This document shows positions 9,513-18,835 of a stretch of 64,000 bases of DNA, piece by piece. Under the pieces are notes generated by a model. It made no database searches and was not told where the DNA came from. It worked only from the letters and a program-made list of their open reading frames with translations. How positions within the stretch are numbered: position 1 is the first letter of the stretch; each line of letters begins with the position of its first letter. Source of the stretch: Variovorax boronicumulans (GTDB lineage Bacteria; Pseudomonadota; Gammaproteobacteria; Burkholderiales; Burkholderiaceae_C); the NCBI RefSeq assembly GCF_019352895.1, contig NZ_JAAAFX010000004.1, positions 2,220,245 through 2,284,244 of the forward strand. The letters run 5' to 3'. The position numbers and the translations under genes were made by a program.

Positions 9513-9600
9513 CAGCTGTTGAACTTCTCCTGCGTGTGAACGGGTCCCGAAGGACCATCGTCGTAGATGCCGTGTTCTTGCTCATGACGCAGTGAAGACG

Positions 9601-10372
9601 ATGCCTGGATCAGAGGGGATGCAGGAGGCGTCGTTCACGGTGGTCAGGCTCGAGGACTTCGTGCGGTCGGACCCTCCACTGAGGGCCATCCGCGGTGTGG
9701 TCAACGAGGCACTGAGCCGCTTGAACGGCCTGTTCAACCTCATCTACGCAGAGACAGGTCGCGCATCGATCGCCAACTGGTCGAGCAGATCCGCCACAAC
9801 TGCTGTGCCGCTGCTTCATCGGACTGGCCATCGACGAGGCGGTCTGGGACCACTCGAGCTTCTCCAAGAACCGTGACCGCTTGCTTGAAACACGCGGTGG
9901 TGGAGAGCTTCTTCGCCGAAGTGATGGCGCTGGCCGAGCTGCGCAAGCTGCTCAGTCGCGATCGTTTCTCGGTGGACGGCACGCTGATCCAGGCCTGGGC
10001 AGAACGACCGCGGCGGACAAGGCCTACGACACACGAGACTTCGTGCAGCGTGCAGCGTGCAGCGTGCAGCGTGCAGCGTGCAACGTGCAACGTGCGGCGG
10101 GTCACGCCGCACGTGGCCAGCCATCAGACGCGCTGGGGCGGCACGTGATCGACGCGAGAACGACCAGGCACCCAGCCAGGCGGTGAGCCAGACGAAGCGC
10201 AGGTGCCTCGAGGAGCACTTCGGCTGGGGCAAGACGGTTGGGGCGGATCCGCCAGACGGTCTGCCGAGGGATCCGGCGTGTGGACCAGCAGTTCAAGTTG
10301 ACGATGACCGCGAGCAACATCGTGCGAATGGCGCGAATCTTCAGTTCGATGCCGCAAGCGATGGCGCGGTGA
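9601..10372 (+). pseudogene. Decayed IS5/IS1182-type transposase
   Basis: Fragments of one transposase appear in order but in different frames. An N-terminal piece around LEDFVRSDPPLRAIRGVVNEAL ends near GRASIA. A middle piece reads FIGLAIDEAVWDHSS, KNRDRLLE and FSVDGTLIQAWA. A late piece reads ADKAYDTRDFV, then VIDARTTRHP and EEHFGWGKTVG. The C-terminal LTMTASNIVRMARIF ends at a stop at 10370-10372. Two stretches found in intact relatives are missing (after GRASIA and after QAWA), frames shift at least three times, and a heptanucleotide repeat interrupts the end. It cannot make an active enzyme. I did not find convincing terminal inverted repeats. Confidence 0.75.
10042..10097 (+). repeat. 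Heptanucleotide tandem repeat, eight units
   Basis: Eight consecutive 7-base units: five CGTGCAG, two CGTGCAA and one CGTGCGG. It lies inside the dead transposase between the DTRDFV and VTPHVA coding pieces, where intact relatives have only a few arginine/alanine codons. Seven is not a multiple of three, so each unit gained or lost shifts the frame. Confidence 0.9.
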
Positions 10373-10778
10373 GGTAAAGCGGGGGGCGCTGAAGGCGCAT
10401 CTGCCTCGCCTTGAGCCGAACACGTCGCCACGCCAGCGCCCCGCCGCTCCAAAGAACTCACGACAAAGTCCCTCAGCGACTTCAAGCAGCGAAATTCAAC
10501 AGCCTGCCAAGTCGATCGACGACGATCGACGACGCGCTACCCGGCACGCCTGCAGCAGAAGGTCGCCCACCCCAGTGATCAGATTTCATCTTCGCAAACT
10601 TTAGTTTGCGCACTAGAGGCGCGATGGCAGCGCGGGCTCCCCCACGAGCCCGACGTTGATTACCGAATGTGAACGAAATGTGAACTTGCTCACAAGCCGT
10701 TTGTCGTGAGCATGCGTTTCAAATGTATCTTTATGTATATTCGTAAAAGGCTTTTTTCGAGGCCTGGACGGTGCGGCG
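10373..10778. promoter_or_regulatory. Gene-free upstream region of the adhesin with two inverted repeats
   Basis: About 400 bases with no supported gene, becoming AT-rich toward the adhesin. Two perfect inverted repeats stand out: CGCAAAC/GTTTGCG with a 4-base loop at 10593-10610, and TGCTCAC/GTGAGCA with a 12-base spacer at 10687-10712. The AT-rich stretch at 10720-10760 is the likeliest promoter area. The repeats may be operators for the adhesin gene or leftovers of the adjacent insertion element. Confidence 0.4.
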
Positions 10779-12656
10779 ATGCTCGTGCCGTCTTCAAAGA
10801 ATCTGGAGACAATCTTGCACACCCACGTCAGCCCCTCTCGCCTGCGCCGCCCGAATCTCGTTCGCACCCTCATCGGCACGGTCGTTGCCACCCTCGTTAC
10901 AGGCGCCTTCGCTGAGCCGGTCATGAACGTCGGCGACGGTCAAATCGCCGCGGGAAGCACCGAAGCCATCAACGGCGGCCAAGCCTTCGGCATCCAAACC
11001 ACGGCAAACTCGGCACAGAGCACTGCAGACCACGCAGGAGCCATCGCCGCGCAAGCGATCAAAGATGCGAACAAGGCGCAGAACAGCGCCGACGCCGCCC
11101 AGAACATCGCCAGCACCGCCCTGAGCGTGGGCAACACGGCGAAGAACGCTGCAGACAATGCGCAAAACACCGCCGACAATGCAGCGAGCGCCGCTGCCAG
11201 CGCACAGGGTACGGCCGACCTGGCGGTGACCAATGCAAGCGCCGCGCAGAACATTGCCTACGCCGCACGCGACGCGGCCGACAGCGCCATGAACGTGGCC
11301 ACGACGGCTGACAAAGCCGCCTTCAAGGCCCAGAACACCGCCACCAGCGCCACCATAATCGCTGGCGTGGCGCTTGACGTCGGCAACAAGGCACAGAATG
11401 CCGCGAACAACGCGCAGAGCAGCGCGAATTCGGCTTCGGCCGCCGCCGGCGCTGCACAGACGACCGCCAACACCGGCGTGAGCGCGGCCGCAACAGCGCA
11501 AACCACAGCCAATGCGGGTGTAAGCGCCGCAGCTGCCGCCCAAACCTCCGCCAACGCAGCTCAGACCACCGCCAATGCCGGCGTGAGCGCGGCTGCAACA
11601 GCGCAGACCACAGCCAATGCGGGTGTAAGCGCCGCAGCTGCCGCCCAAACCTCCGCCAACGCGGCTCAGACCACCGCGAATGCCGGCGTGAGCGCTGCTG
11701 CTGCGGCCCAGACCACGGCCGACGATGCACAGCGCCTGGGCCTGAACTCCGCCCAGTACGCGGCCGGCGGCGCCGAACTGCAGCTGCGTGCCAATGGCGG
11801 CGCGGGCACGACCATCAGCAACGTGCGCGCAGGCGTCGCAGGAAGTGATGCGGCGAACGTCGCTCAAGTCCAGCAGGCGCAACAGACCGCGATCGTGACG
11901 GCCAACGGCTTCACGACCCAGCAGGTGGTGGCGCTGCAGGAGGTCATGAACAAGGCTTTCGAGAATGGCTTGTGCAGCTTCAGCAGCGGCAATGTCACCT
12001 GTGGCACTGGCAGCAAGGCCACGGGCACGGGAGCGACCGTCATCGGTCGCAATGCCGTGGCCGACGGCGACGACACGACGGCCATCGGCAACGGCGCGCA
12101 GGCGAGCTTTGCCGGCTCGGTGGCCATCGGCGCGGGCGCGAAGGCGCTGGCGGATCCGACCACGGCGGTGGGCAACAACGCGATCGCCGCGGGCAACAAC
12201 TCGGTCGCCCTGGGCGCCAACACGCTGGCCGTGGGAAGCAACTCCGTCGCGCTGGGTCAGGGCTCGGTGGCTACGCGTGACAACACCGTGTCGGTGGGTG
12301 ACGCATCGGCCGGCCTGACGCGCCAGATCACGAACGTCGCGCCAGGCACTGCGGCAACCGATGCGGCCAATGTGGGTCAAGTGCAGCAGGCCGTGAGTGC
12401 AGCGACGCAAGATGCCAGGACGTATGCAGCGAAGGGTGTGGCTGCGGCGCTGGCGATGCCCCAGATGCCGGCACTCGCACCCGGCAAGCATTGGACCGGT
12501 GTCGCCGTGGGCGCCTACTCTGGCGAAAGTGCAGTGGGTGCGGCCTGGGGCTACCAGGTCAATGAAGCCTTGAACATCGGCGTGGGCATCTCAGGCGCGA
12601 TGAGCAGCGGCACCAGCCGGGTCGCGACGCGGGTTCAGTTGGGCTACGCCTGGTAA
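10779..12656 (+). CDS. Trimeric autotransporter adhesin (YadA-like)
   Basis: Type Vc secreted adhesin of up to 625 residues. A signal peptide (hydrophobic TLIGTVVATLVTGAFA) is followed by a long alanine-rich coiled coil of NTAQ/ANAA-type heptads (about 70-335). Next come YadA-head-like repeats, including TAIGNGAQ, SVAIGAGA, SVALGANT and SVALGQGS (about 410-510), then a VGQVQQAV neck, and finally a YadA anchor of about 70 residues ending in LGYAW. The final aromatic residue fits outer-membrane barrel assembly. The coiled coil comes before the head, unlike YadA itself, where the head is N-terminal. The ATG at 10779 is the first start, but a TTG at 10815 has GGAG six bases upstream and also leaves the signal peptide complete. 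Confidence 0.88.
   Translation: MLVPSSKNLETILHTHVSPSRLRRPNLVRTLIGTVVATLVTGAFAEPVMNVGDGQIAAGSTEAINGGQAFGIQTTANSAQSTADHAGAIAAQAIKDANKAQNSADAAQNIASTALSVGNTAKNAADNAQNTADNAASAAASAQGTADLAVTNASAAQNIAYAARDAADSAMNVATTADKAAFKAQNTATSATIIAGVALDVGNKAQNAANNAQSSANSASAAAGAAQTTANTGVSAAATAQTTANAGVSAAAAAQTSANAAQTTANAGVSAAATAQTTANAGVSAAAAAQTSANAAQTTANAGVSAAAAAQTTADDAQRLGLNSAQYAAGGAELQLRANGGAGTTISNVRAGVAGSDAANVAQVQQAQQTAIVTANGFTTQQVVALQEVMNKAFENGLCSFSSGNVTCGTGSKATGTGATVIGRNAVADGDDTTAIGNGAQASFAGSVAIGAGAKALADPTTAVGNNAIAAGNNSVALGANTLAVGSNSVALGQGSVATRDNTVSVGDASAGLTRQITNVAPGTAATDAANVGQVQQAVSAATQDARTYAAKGVAAALAMPQMPALAPGKHWTGVAVGAYSGESAVGAAWGYQVNEALNIGVGISGAMSSGTSRVATRVQLGYAW
11460..11711 (+). repeat. 105-bp coding repeat inside the adhesin coiled coil
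   Basis: Two near-identical 105-bp units (11460-11564 and 11565-11669) and a partial third to 11711. Each encodes 35 residues, made of TTANAGVSAAATAQ, TTANAGVSAAAAAQ and TSANAAQ. Thirty-five residues are exactly five heptads, so gain or loss of a unit would change stalk length without disturbing the coiled-coil register or the frame. Confidence 0.85.
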
Positions 12657-12822
12657 GACGGGCGTCCATGTGAACAAGGGGCCGGCTTCCACACACCCGC
12701 TGAGATGTTCAGCGAATGTGTTGTGTCGGCCAGTTGAATCCGCCGCCGACTTTGGCCGCTCGCGCTGACGTCACAAAAAGGCCCAAGCGAATCAACTGCA
12801 TCTCGAAGCCGCCCCTTCAAGG

Positions 12823-14388
12823 TCACCTGCTCACGCCACACGCCGCCAACCGCGAAACCTCACCAAACCATCTCGCTGCCGCCTGCGCCGCCTCTACAGC
12901 GTCAGGCCTTGCCTCGCTGACCCAGGCAACGATGCCGTCCGGTCGCAGCAGCAACGCGGTCAAGCCCAGCGCGTTCTTTGCGCTGCAGGCGAGGTAGTCA
13001 ACTCGGGTTGGCCAGCCGCTGGCACACGCCTCCAGCGTGGCATCGGCGGCGAAATCCAGCAGGAGGCCTTTGCCGCCTTTCAGGTACGCACCCAGCCTGG
13101 TTCCATCGCTGAATTCGAAGTCAGGGGCACTGCGACCGACCAGCGGGTGCGCACCGCCGAGCTCGTAGCGAAGCGACAGGCCCCAGACGCGCTCGGCAAA
13201 GTAGGTCGCGCCATCGGGCGTGTCCATGAGGTCCCGGACGATGGCTTCGAGTGCGCGGGTGCTGCGGCTCGGCCGCATGAGCGCGACCTGGGCGCGCGAC
13301 GCATCGAGCACCTGCGATGCCACGGGATGTCGTTCTGCGAAGTAGGTGTCGAGCAAGCACTCGGGCGCATGGCCACGGATCACGCTGGCGAGCTTCCATC
13401 CGAGATTCATCGCATCCCCTAGACCCAGGTTCAGGCCTTGGCCGCCCAAGGGGGAATGGATGTGGGCCGCGTCGCCGGCCAGCAGGACCCGACCGCTGCG
13501 ATAGCACGTCGCCTGACAGCTTCGATCGGTCCAGGTGGTCGCGAGCCGCAGGTCGGCCACCGTGACGTCCGTGCCTGAAACACGCCGCAGCACGGACTGG
13601 ACATGTGCCAGCGTGATCGACCCTGTCCGGTGGAAGGCACCGCCGTCGAAATCGACCATGGCGATGGTGCCGGGCGCCTGGTAGGTGTACATGCCCGTGG
13701 GGGTGTACCGACGACCGGCGGCGAGCTTTTCGGGATCGGCCAGCGCGACCTCCACGGAGTAGCCGGTGAACTCGGCGTCGGTTCCGATGAACTCGAAGCC
13801 GGCGAGCTTGCGCACCCTGCTTCGGCCGCCGTCGCAGCCTACAAGCCAGCGCCCGCCGAGCGTCTGGCCGCCGGCGCGAACACTCACCCCGTCGCTCGGC
13901 TGCACGACGCCCTCGACCGCAAGGCCTCGCCTGATCTCGGCGCCCATCGCAAGGGCACGGGCGGACAACACGGTCTCGATGCGCTCCATGGTGGTGGCCG
14001 TGTGGGTGCCGGCGGGACCCGGCAGGCGATACCGCCACCGGGACGGCTCGACCTTGTCCAGGGAGAACGGAATGCCCGCGAAGTGGCCGCCAGGTCGACC
14101 ACCTTGGTGCATCCCATGAGCAGTCGGAACGCTGGAAGCGCCCGCCCGATCCGGCGCAGCTGGGCGCTGCGCGATGTCGTCCAGCAAGCCGCGGCGGTAT
14201 AAGGCTTCGATGGTGGGGGCGGACAGGCCGCGCATGCCGAAGGGCAGCCGCTTCAACGGCGTGTCGGGGCTGTCGGCTCGCTCCAGCACCACCACTGTGG
14301 CGCCCACCAGGCGAAGCTCGCAGGCCAGGAACAAACCGACAGGCCCTGCGCCCGCAATCACGACATCGCAGGTCTTCGAATCTCGCAT
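12823..14388 (-). CDS. FAD-dependent aromatic hydroxylase-type monooxygenase
   Basis: Class A flavoprotein monooxygenase (PHBH fold) of 521 residues. It has the FAD dinucleotide motif VVIAGAGPVGLFLACEL near the start, the central DG-type motif LVGCDGGRSRVRKLAG and the second FAD motif LLAGDAAHIHSPLGGQGLNLGLGD, shortened here to its GDAAH core. A C-terminal thioredoxin-like tail of about 130 residues is typical of the phenol-hydroxylase/RdmE branch. The frame is open to 14838, but the ATG at 14388 has AAGGAG six bases upstream and begins directly at the FAD fold. It is divergent from the LLM monooxygenase operon, which suggests a joint role in degrading an aromatic or heterocyclic compound; the substrate is unknown. 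Confidence 0.85.
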   Translation of the reverse strand: MRDSKTCDVVIAGAGPVGLFLACELRLVGATVVVLERADSPDTPLKRLPFGMRGLSAPTIEALYRRGLLDDIAQRPAAPDRAGASSVPTAHGMHQGGRPGGHFAGIPFSLDKVEPSRWRYRLPGPAGTHTATTMERIETVLSARALAMGAEIRRGLAVEGVVQPSDGVSVRAGGQTLGGRWLVGCDGGRSRVRKLAGFEFIGTDAEFTGYSVEVALADPEKLAAGRRYTPTGMYTYQAPGTIAMVDFDGGAFHRTGSITLAHVQSVLRRVSGTDVTVADLRLATTWTDRSCQATCYRSGRVLLAGDAAHIHSPLGGQGLNLGLGDAMNLGWKLASVIRGHAPECLLDTYFAERHPVASQVLDASRAQVALMRPSRSTRALEAIVRDLMDTPDGATYFAERVWGLSLRYELGGAHPLVGRSAPDFEFSDGTRLGAYLKGGKGLLLDFAADATLEACASGWPTRVDYLACSAKNALGLTALLLRPDGIVAWVSEARPDAVEAAQAAARWFGEVSRLAACGVSR

Positions 14389-14794
14389 CGACGGCTCCTT
14401 GTGCGTCGTTCGACCGGAGCGGTTGTCGATTCGAAACCGCACGGACGAACAGAAGGGATGCGTGGGCATCCCGGGTTCGTCGTGGGGCCTCGTGCAGGAC
14501 GCAGAGGCAGAGCTTTCGTCTCCGAAAGGACCTGGGCTTACCGAACCAAGTCCGCCTTTTTCGACAGGCCCGCACTTTAGCATCGGCCGCGCCACGCGGT
14601 TCATCCGTCGTCGCAGGCGTGTTCCAGCCACAGGAGCGGCATCCACGCTTATTCGTTTTCCTTCCAAGCTTGCTACCAATGGGCGCAAAGGGCGGCGTGA
14701 ATCGGGCCTCTGCGCGGCCAGAATCAGGGTTTTCCATGACGAGCGCAGCGCGTGCCCGCAGGCGCCCGTCGGCACCTTGCCGGCAAGCTTCCCG
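14389..14794. promoter_or_regulatory. Divergent promoter region, no gene
   Basis: About 400 bases between two divergent oxygenase genes. It must hold both promoters. Open frames run through it on both strands but have no family resemblance and only extend the neighbours. I see no clear palindrome or repeat, and no regulator gene lies close by. Confidence 0.45.
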
Positions 14795-16162
14795 ATGACC
14801 CAAGAAATTCGCCTCAATGCGTTCATGATGAATTGCATTGGGCACCTGGCCCCCGGCCAGTGGCGCGGCGCCCAAGACCGGTCGACCCGCTACCTCGATC
14901 CCAATTACTGGATCGACCTGGCCACCCTGCTCGAGAAGGGCCTGTTCGATACCCTGTTCCTCGGCGACGTGATCGGTGTCTACGACACCGACGGCGACTC
15001 CCCGGACGCGGCCCTGCGCCACGCCGCGCAGGTGCCGATGAACGATCCGTTCCCGCTCATTCCGCTGATGTCGCACGCCACCCGCCACCTGGGTTTCGGC
15101 GTCACGGCCTCGGTCACCTATGAGCCGCCGTACCTGCTGGCGCGACGCCTGACGACGCTGGACCACCTGACGCAGGGGCGCGTCGCATGGAACATCGTGA
15201 CCTCCTACCTGCGCAGCGGTGCGGCGAGCCTGGGCCACACGGCGCTGGTCCCGCACGACGAGCGCTACGACCGCGCCGACGACTTCCTCGCGCTTTGCTA
15301 CAAGCTGTGGGAAGGCAGTTGGGAAGAGGGCGCGGTGGTGCGCGACGCGCGGCGCGGCCTCTACGCCGACCCGGGCCGCATCCACGCGGTGTCCCATGAC
15401 GGGCCTTACTTCCAGTCGCACGGCGTCTACCAGTGCGAGCCCTCGCCGCAGCGCACGCCGCTGCTGTTCCAGGCGGGCGGCTCGGCACGCGGCACGCTGT
15501 TCGCGGCGCGCCATGCGGAGTGCATCTTCGTGGGCGCGCCGACGCGCGAAGGCGTGCGCCGCACGGTCGCGGACATCCGGCGGCAACTGGAACTGCAGTG
15601 CCGCGCCGCCGACAGCGTGCGCATCTTCGCCATGTTCACGGTCATCGTCGATGCGACGTCGCAACGGGCGCAGTCGCGTTTCGAGGCCTACCGCGCGCAT
15701 GCCGAGCACGAGGGCGCGCGGGCCCTGCTCTCGGGCTGGACGGGCGTCGACCTGTCGCGCTACCAGTCGCAGGACACGCTGAGCTACGTCGACACCGAAG
15801 CCGGGCAGTCGGCGCTGGCGTCGTTCAGCAAGCTGGACCCGCGGCGCACCTGGACGGTCCAGGACGCGGTGGACTTCGTCGCCATCGGCGGGCGCGGGCC
15901 GGTGGTCGTGGGCAATGCCCAGGACGTCGCCGACGAACTGCAATCGTGGGTCGAGGAGACCGGCATCGACGGCTTCAACCTGGCCTATGTCGAGTCGCCC
16001 CGGACCTTCGAGGACATCGTCGAATTCCTGATCCCCGAGCTGCAGGCGCGCGGCGCCTACAAGAAGTCCTACGCGGCAGGAACCTTGCGCGAGAAGCTGC
16101 TCCAGCAAGGCCCCGTGCTGGCCGCCAGCCACACCGGTGCCACCGCCCGCCGGCGCACCTGA
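14795..16162 (+). CDS. LLM-class flavin-dependent monooxygenase (NtaA/SnaA/DszA-like)
   Basis: Two-component FMN-dependent monooxygenase of 455 residues with a bacterial-luciferase fold. The NtaA/SnaA/DszA branch shows in FDTLFLGDVIGVYD at about residues 45-60, in LTTLDHLTQGRVAWNIVTS, which binds flavin phosphate, in YDRADDFLALCYKLWEGSW, and in QAGGSARGTLFAARHAE. Relatives oxidise nitrilotriacetate, EDTA, sulfones or pristinamycin with reduced FMN supplied by a separate reductase. No reductase gene is seen in this window. Start at ATG 14795 because conserved sequence begins there; no good ribosome site precedes it. Followed after 68 bases by a CMD-family gene and a full ABC importer, so it probably acts on the imported compound. 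Confidence 0.85.
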   Translation: MTQEIRLNAFMMNCIGHLAPGQWRGAQDRSTRYLDPNYWIDLATLLEKGLFDTLFLGDVIGVYDTDGDSPDAALRHAAQVPMNDPFPLIPLMSHATRHLGFGVTASVTYEPPYLLARRLTTLDHLTQGRVAWNIVTSYLRSGAASLGHTALVPHDERYDRADDFLALCYKLWEGSWEEGAVVRDARRGLYADPGRIHAVSHDGPYFQSHGVYQCEPSPQRTPLLFQAGGSARGTLFAARHAECIFVGAPTREGVRRTVADIRRQLELQCRAADSVRIFAMFTVIVDATSQRAQSRFEAYRAHAEHEGARALLSGWTGVDLSRYQSQDTLSYVDTEAGQSALASFSKLDPRRTWTVQDAVDFVAIGGRGPVVVGNAQDVADELQSWVEETGIDGFNLAYVESPRTFEDIVEFLIPELQARGAYKKSYAAGTLREKLLQQGPVLAASHTGATARRRT

Positions 16163-16230
16163 ACACCGACCCTCGGCGGCCGCGCGCCGCCGACTTTTCA
16201 TCCCTCCGACATCTTTTCGAAAGCATTGCC

Positions 16231-16800
16231 ATGCCCAGAGTTTCCGAACTCGACCCCGCTTCCTTCGACCCGCAGTTCAAGGACCTGTTCGAGCGTTTCA
16301 CCGGTGGCGGCGCCACCTTTGCCGACCAGTTCTCCGTGATGGCGCATGTGCGCCCCGCGGCCGAGCACCTGTTCTCCATGCTGCTCGAACTCAAGGCGCG
16401 CGAGGGCGTGTCCTATCGCTACGTCGAGATGGCGATCGTGGTGGTGTCGCTGCTCAACCAGTGCACCTACTGCGTCGACAACCATGCGCCGCGCCTGTCG
16501 GTGGAGGGCATCTCGCGCGAGGGCGCATTGAACCTGCTCGACTTCGCCGAGCACCCCGAGCTGACGCCGGTCGACAAGGTGGTGGTCGAGTACGCGATCG
16601 CGGTCACGCAGGCACCGCAGCGCATCCGCGACCAGCTCATGACCCGTCTTCGCACGCATTTCAGCGAGGCCCAGGTGGTCGAGCTGACGCTGCGCATTTC
16701 CCTGTGCGGTTTCTTCAACCGCTTCAACCAGGCCCTGCAGATCGGCGAGGAGCACGACGCCGTGCCGGCCGCCGAGCTTTCGTCCCCGAGGAGTATCTGA
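16231..16800 (+). CDS. Carboxymuconolactone decarboxylase/AhpD-like protein
   Basis: AhpD-like fold protein of 189 residues with the redox motif CTYCVDNHA (Cys-x-x-Cys then a histidine four residues later), normally used in peroxide reduction or thiol relay rather than decarboxylation. The family is often found beside flavin-dependent oxygenases, perhaps to deal with peroxide leakage. The stop overlaps the next start as TGATG, which shows translational coupling with the binding-protein gene. Confidence 0.82.
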   Translation: MPRVSELDPASFDPQFKDLFERFTGGGATFADQFSVMAHVRPAAEHLFSMLLELKAREGVSYRYVEMAIVVVSLLNQCTYCVDNHAPRLSVEGISREGALNLLDFAEHPELTPVDKVVVEYAIAVTQAPQRIRDQLMTRLRTHFSEAQVVELTLRISLCGFFNRFNQALQIGEEHDAVPAAELSSPRSI

Positions 16801-18035
16801 TGTCCCGCTTCCAACCCCTTTCGCGCCGTGCCGCGCTGGCACTCGCCGCCGGCAGCCTGGCACTGCTGGCCGCGCCGCATGCGGCCCTGGCCCAGTCGTC
16901 CGCGGAGCCGATCCGCATCGGCGTGCTGGTGCCGCTGAGCGGTGGCGGCGGTGCCTACGGCGCCGGCATGGCGGACGCCGCGAAGAAGGCGGCCGAGTAC
17001 ATCAACACCGAAGCCGGCGGCGTGCTCAACGGCCGCAAGCTCGAGATCGTGATCGAGGACGACGAAAGCAACCCGACGGCCGGCGTGGCCGCGACGCGCA
17101 AGCTGCTCGAGGTGTCGAAGGTCTCGGCCATCGTCGGCCTGTGGAGCAGCGCGGTCGCCATGGCGGTCAAGCCGCTGACCATCGAGAAGGGCATCCCGTT
17201 GCTGGTGACCGGCTCGGGCGACGAGGTCACGCAGGGCGACAACAAGGGCCTGGTCTGGCGCTTCCAGGCCACCGGGCGCGACTGGGGCCAGGTCTTCGCG
17301 CGCGCCGTGGCCAAGGACGGTGCACGCAAGGCCTCGCTGCTGGTGCTGCAGACGCCGTTCACGCTCAGCATGGTCCAGCCCTTCGTCAACGAGTTCAAGA
17401 AGGGCGGCGGCGAGATCCTCGACATCGTCTACTACAACCCGAACCAGCCCTCGTACCGCGCCGAGGTCGAGAAGGTGTTCGCGAAGAACCCCGATGCGGT
17501 GTTCCTGCCCAGCTACCTGCCCGACCTCTCCGCTGTCACGCGCGAGGTCTACCGTGGCGGCTTCACCAGCAGGATCTACGCGAACTCTTCGGCCGCGGAT
17601 GCGGAAGGCGCCTTCGTGAAGAACGTCGGCAAGGCCGTGGCCGAGGGCATCCATCACGTGCAATCGATCCCGCCCAAGGACTCGACCGCCTACAAGACCT
17701 TCGCCAGCCGCGCGGGCATCGCACCGAACACGCTGTCGATCTTCCCGTCCAACGTCTGGGACGAGATCTCGGTCCTTGCGCTGGCCATCGAGAAGTCGGG
17801 CAGCGCCGACCCCAAGGTCTTCGCCAAGTCGATCCTCCAGGTGGCCAACGGTGTCGGCACCAAGGTCGAGAACCCGGTCGACGGACTCAAGGCCCTGCGC
17901 GCCGGCAAAGCCGTGGCCTACAGCGGCGCCGGTTCGCAGTTCACCTTCACCCCGACGGGCGACCAGCTCAACCGCGAGTTCGGCCACTTCGTGATCCGCA
18001 ACGGCGTGAACGAACTGGTGGACGTGCTCAAGTAA
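16800..18035 (+). CDS. Periplasmic binding protein of a branched-chain-type ABC importer
   Basis: Type I periplasmic solute-binding protein of the LivK family, 411 residues. A signal peptide (RRAALALAAGSLALLAAPHAALAQ, a stretch with two arginines, ending at AQ about residue 32) precedes IRIGVLVPLSGGGGAYG. Residues AVAMAVKPL and IPLLVTGSGDEV lie where ligand is usually bound. AGGAG precedes the ATG. It is the first gene of the transporter block (binding protein, two ATPases, two permeases), all overlapping or abutting. Relatives bind amino acids, amides or aromatic acids; the ligand here is probably the substrate or product of the upstream monooxygenase. Confidence 0.88.
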   Translation: MSRFQPLSRRAALALAAGSLALLAAPHAALAQSSAEPIRIGVLVPLSGGGGAYGAGMADAAKKAAEYINTEAGGVLNGRKLEIVIEDDESNPTAGVAATRKLLEVSKVSAIVGLWSSAVAMAVKPLTIEKGIPLLVTGSGDEVTQGDNKGLVWRFQATGRDWGQVFARAVAKDGARKASLLVLQTPFTLSMVQPFVNEFKKGGGEILDIVYYNPNQPSYRAEVEKVFAKNPDAVFLPSYLPDLSAVTREVYRGGFTSRIYANSSAADAEGAFVKNVGKAVAEGIHHVQSIPPKDSTAYKTFASRAGIAPNTLSIFPSNVWDEISVLALAIEKSGSADPKVFAKSILQVANGVGTKVENPVDGLKALRAGKAVAYSGAGSQFTFTPTGDQLNREFGHFVIRNGVNELVDVLK

Positions 18036-18835
18036 TGGGGGCTGCAGTCATCGCACGCCAGGCCGCTGCGCCGGCCGCGCAGGCCCGCCTGGTCGCGCGG
18101 GACGTGTCCCTGGCCTTCGGTGGCGTGGCCGCCCTGCGCAATGCCACGCTGGCCATCGCGCCCTCGGTCATCACCGGCATCGTGGGGCCCAACGGCGCCG
18201 GCAAGTCGACCCTGTTCAACGTGCTGGCCGGCACGCTCAAGCCCGACCAGGGGCAGGTGCTGTTCGACGGCGAGGACATCACCGGGCTGGCCGTGCACCG
18301 CCGGGCGCGGCGCGGCATCGCGCGCACCTTCCAGCTGTCGCGCGAGCTCGACAGCCTCACGGTGCTCGAGAACCTGTTGCTGGCCGCGCCCGACCATCCG
18401 GGCGACACCATGCGATCGGTGTTCTTCGGGCGCGGCAAGGTCCGTCGTGCCGAGGCGCAGGCCACCGAGCGCGCCGTGGCCCTGCTCGACCGCGTGCGGC
18501 TGACCCGGTTGCTCGACGAGCCCGCGGGCAGCCTGTCGGGCGGCCAGAAGAAGCTGCTCGAACTGTGCCGTGCGCTGATGCGCGACCCGGAGGTCATCCT
18601 GCTGGACGAACCGGCCGCGGGCGTGAACCCGGCGCTGATCGACGAGCTGGTCGACTTCATCCGCACGCTGCGCGACGAAGGCATGACCTTCGCCATCGTG
18701 GAGCACAACATGGAAATGATCGCCGCGCTGTGCGACACCGTCTATGTGCTGGCCGAAGGCACGGTGTTGACGCAGGGCAGCTTCGCCGACGTCACGGCCG
18801 ATGCGCGCGTGCAGCAGGCCTACCTGGGAGGCTGA
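18035..18835 (+). CDS. ABC importer ATPase, LivG type
   Basis: ATPase of 266 residues. Walker A is GPNGAGKST, the signature LSGGQKKLLEL, Walker B VILLDEPAAGVNP and the H-loop IVEHNMEM. The insertion with GIARTFQLSRELDSLTVLEN and the C-terminal YLGG ending are typical of LivG. Its ATG overlaps the stop of the binding-protein gene (TAATG). It pairs with the LivF-type ATPase next door to power import. Confidence 0.92.
   Translation: MGAAVIARQAAAPAAQARLVARDVSLAFGGVAALRNATLAIAPSVITGIVGPNGAGKSTLFNVLAGTLKPDQGQVLFDGEDITGLAVHRRARRGIARTFQLSRELDSLTVLENLLLAAPDHPGDTMRSVFFGRGKVRRAEAQATERAVALLDRVRLTRLLDEPAGSLSGGQKKLLELCRALMRDPEVILLDEPAAGVNPALIDELVDFIRTLRDEGMTFAIVEHNMEMIAALCDTVYVLAEGTVLTQGSFADVTADARVQQAYLGG

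Noticed and set aside
10042..10097. Possible CRISPR array or attachment site
   Set aside because: The 7-base units are directly adjacent with no spacers and lie in a transposase remnant, so this is a simple tandem repeat.
13121..16201. Minus-strand frame of 1026 codons across the oxygenase region
   Set aside because: It is antisense to the LLM monooxygenase and out of frame with the hydroxylase. It spans two divergent genes and has no recognisable domain.
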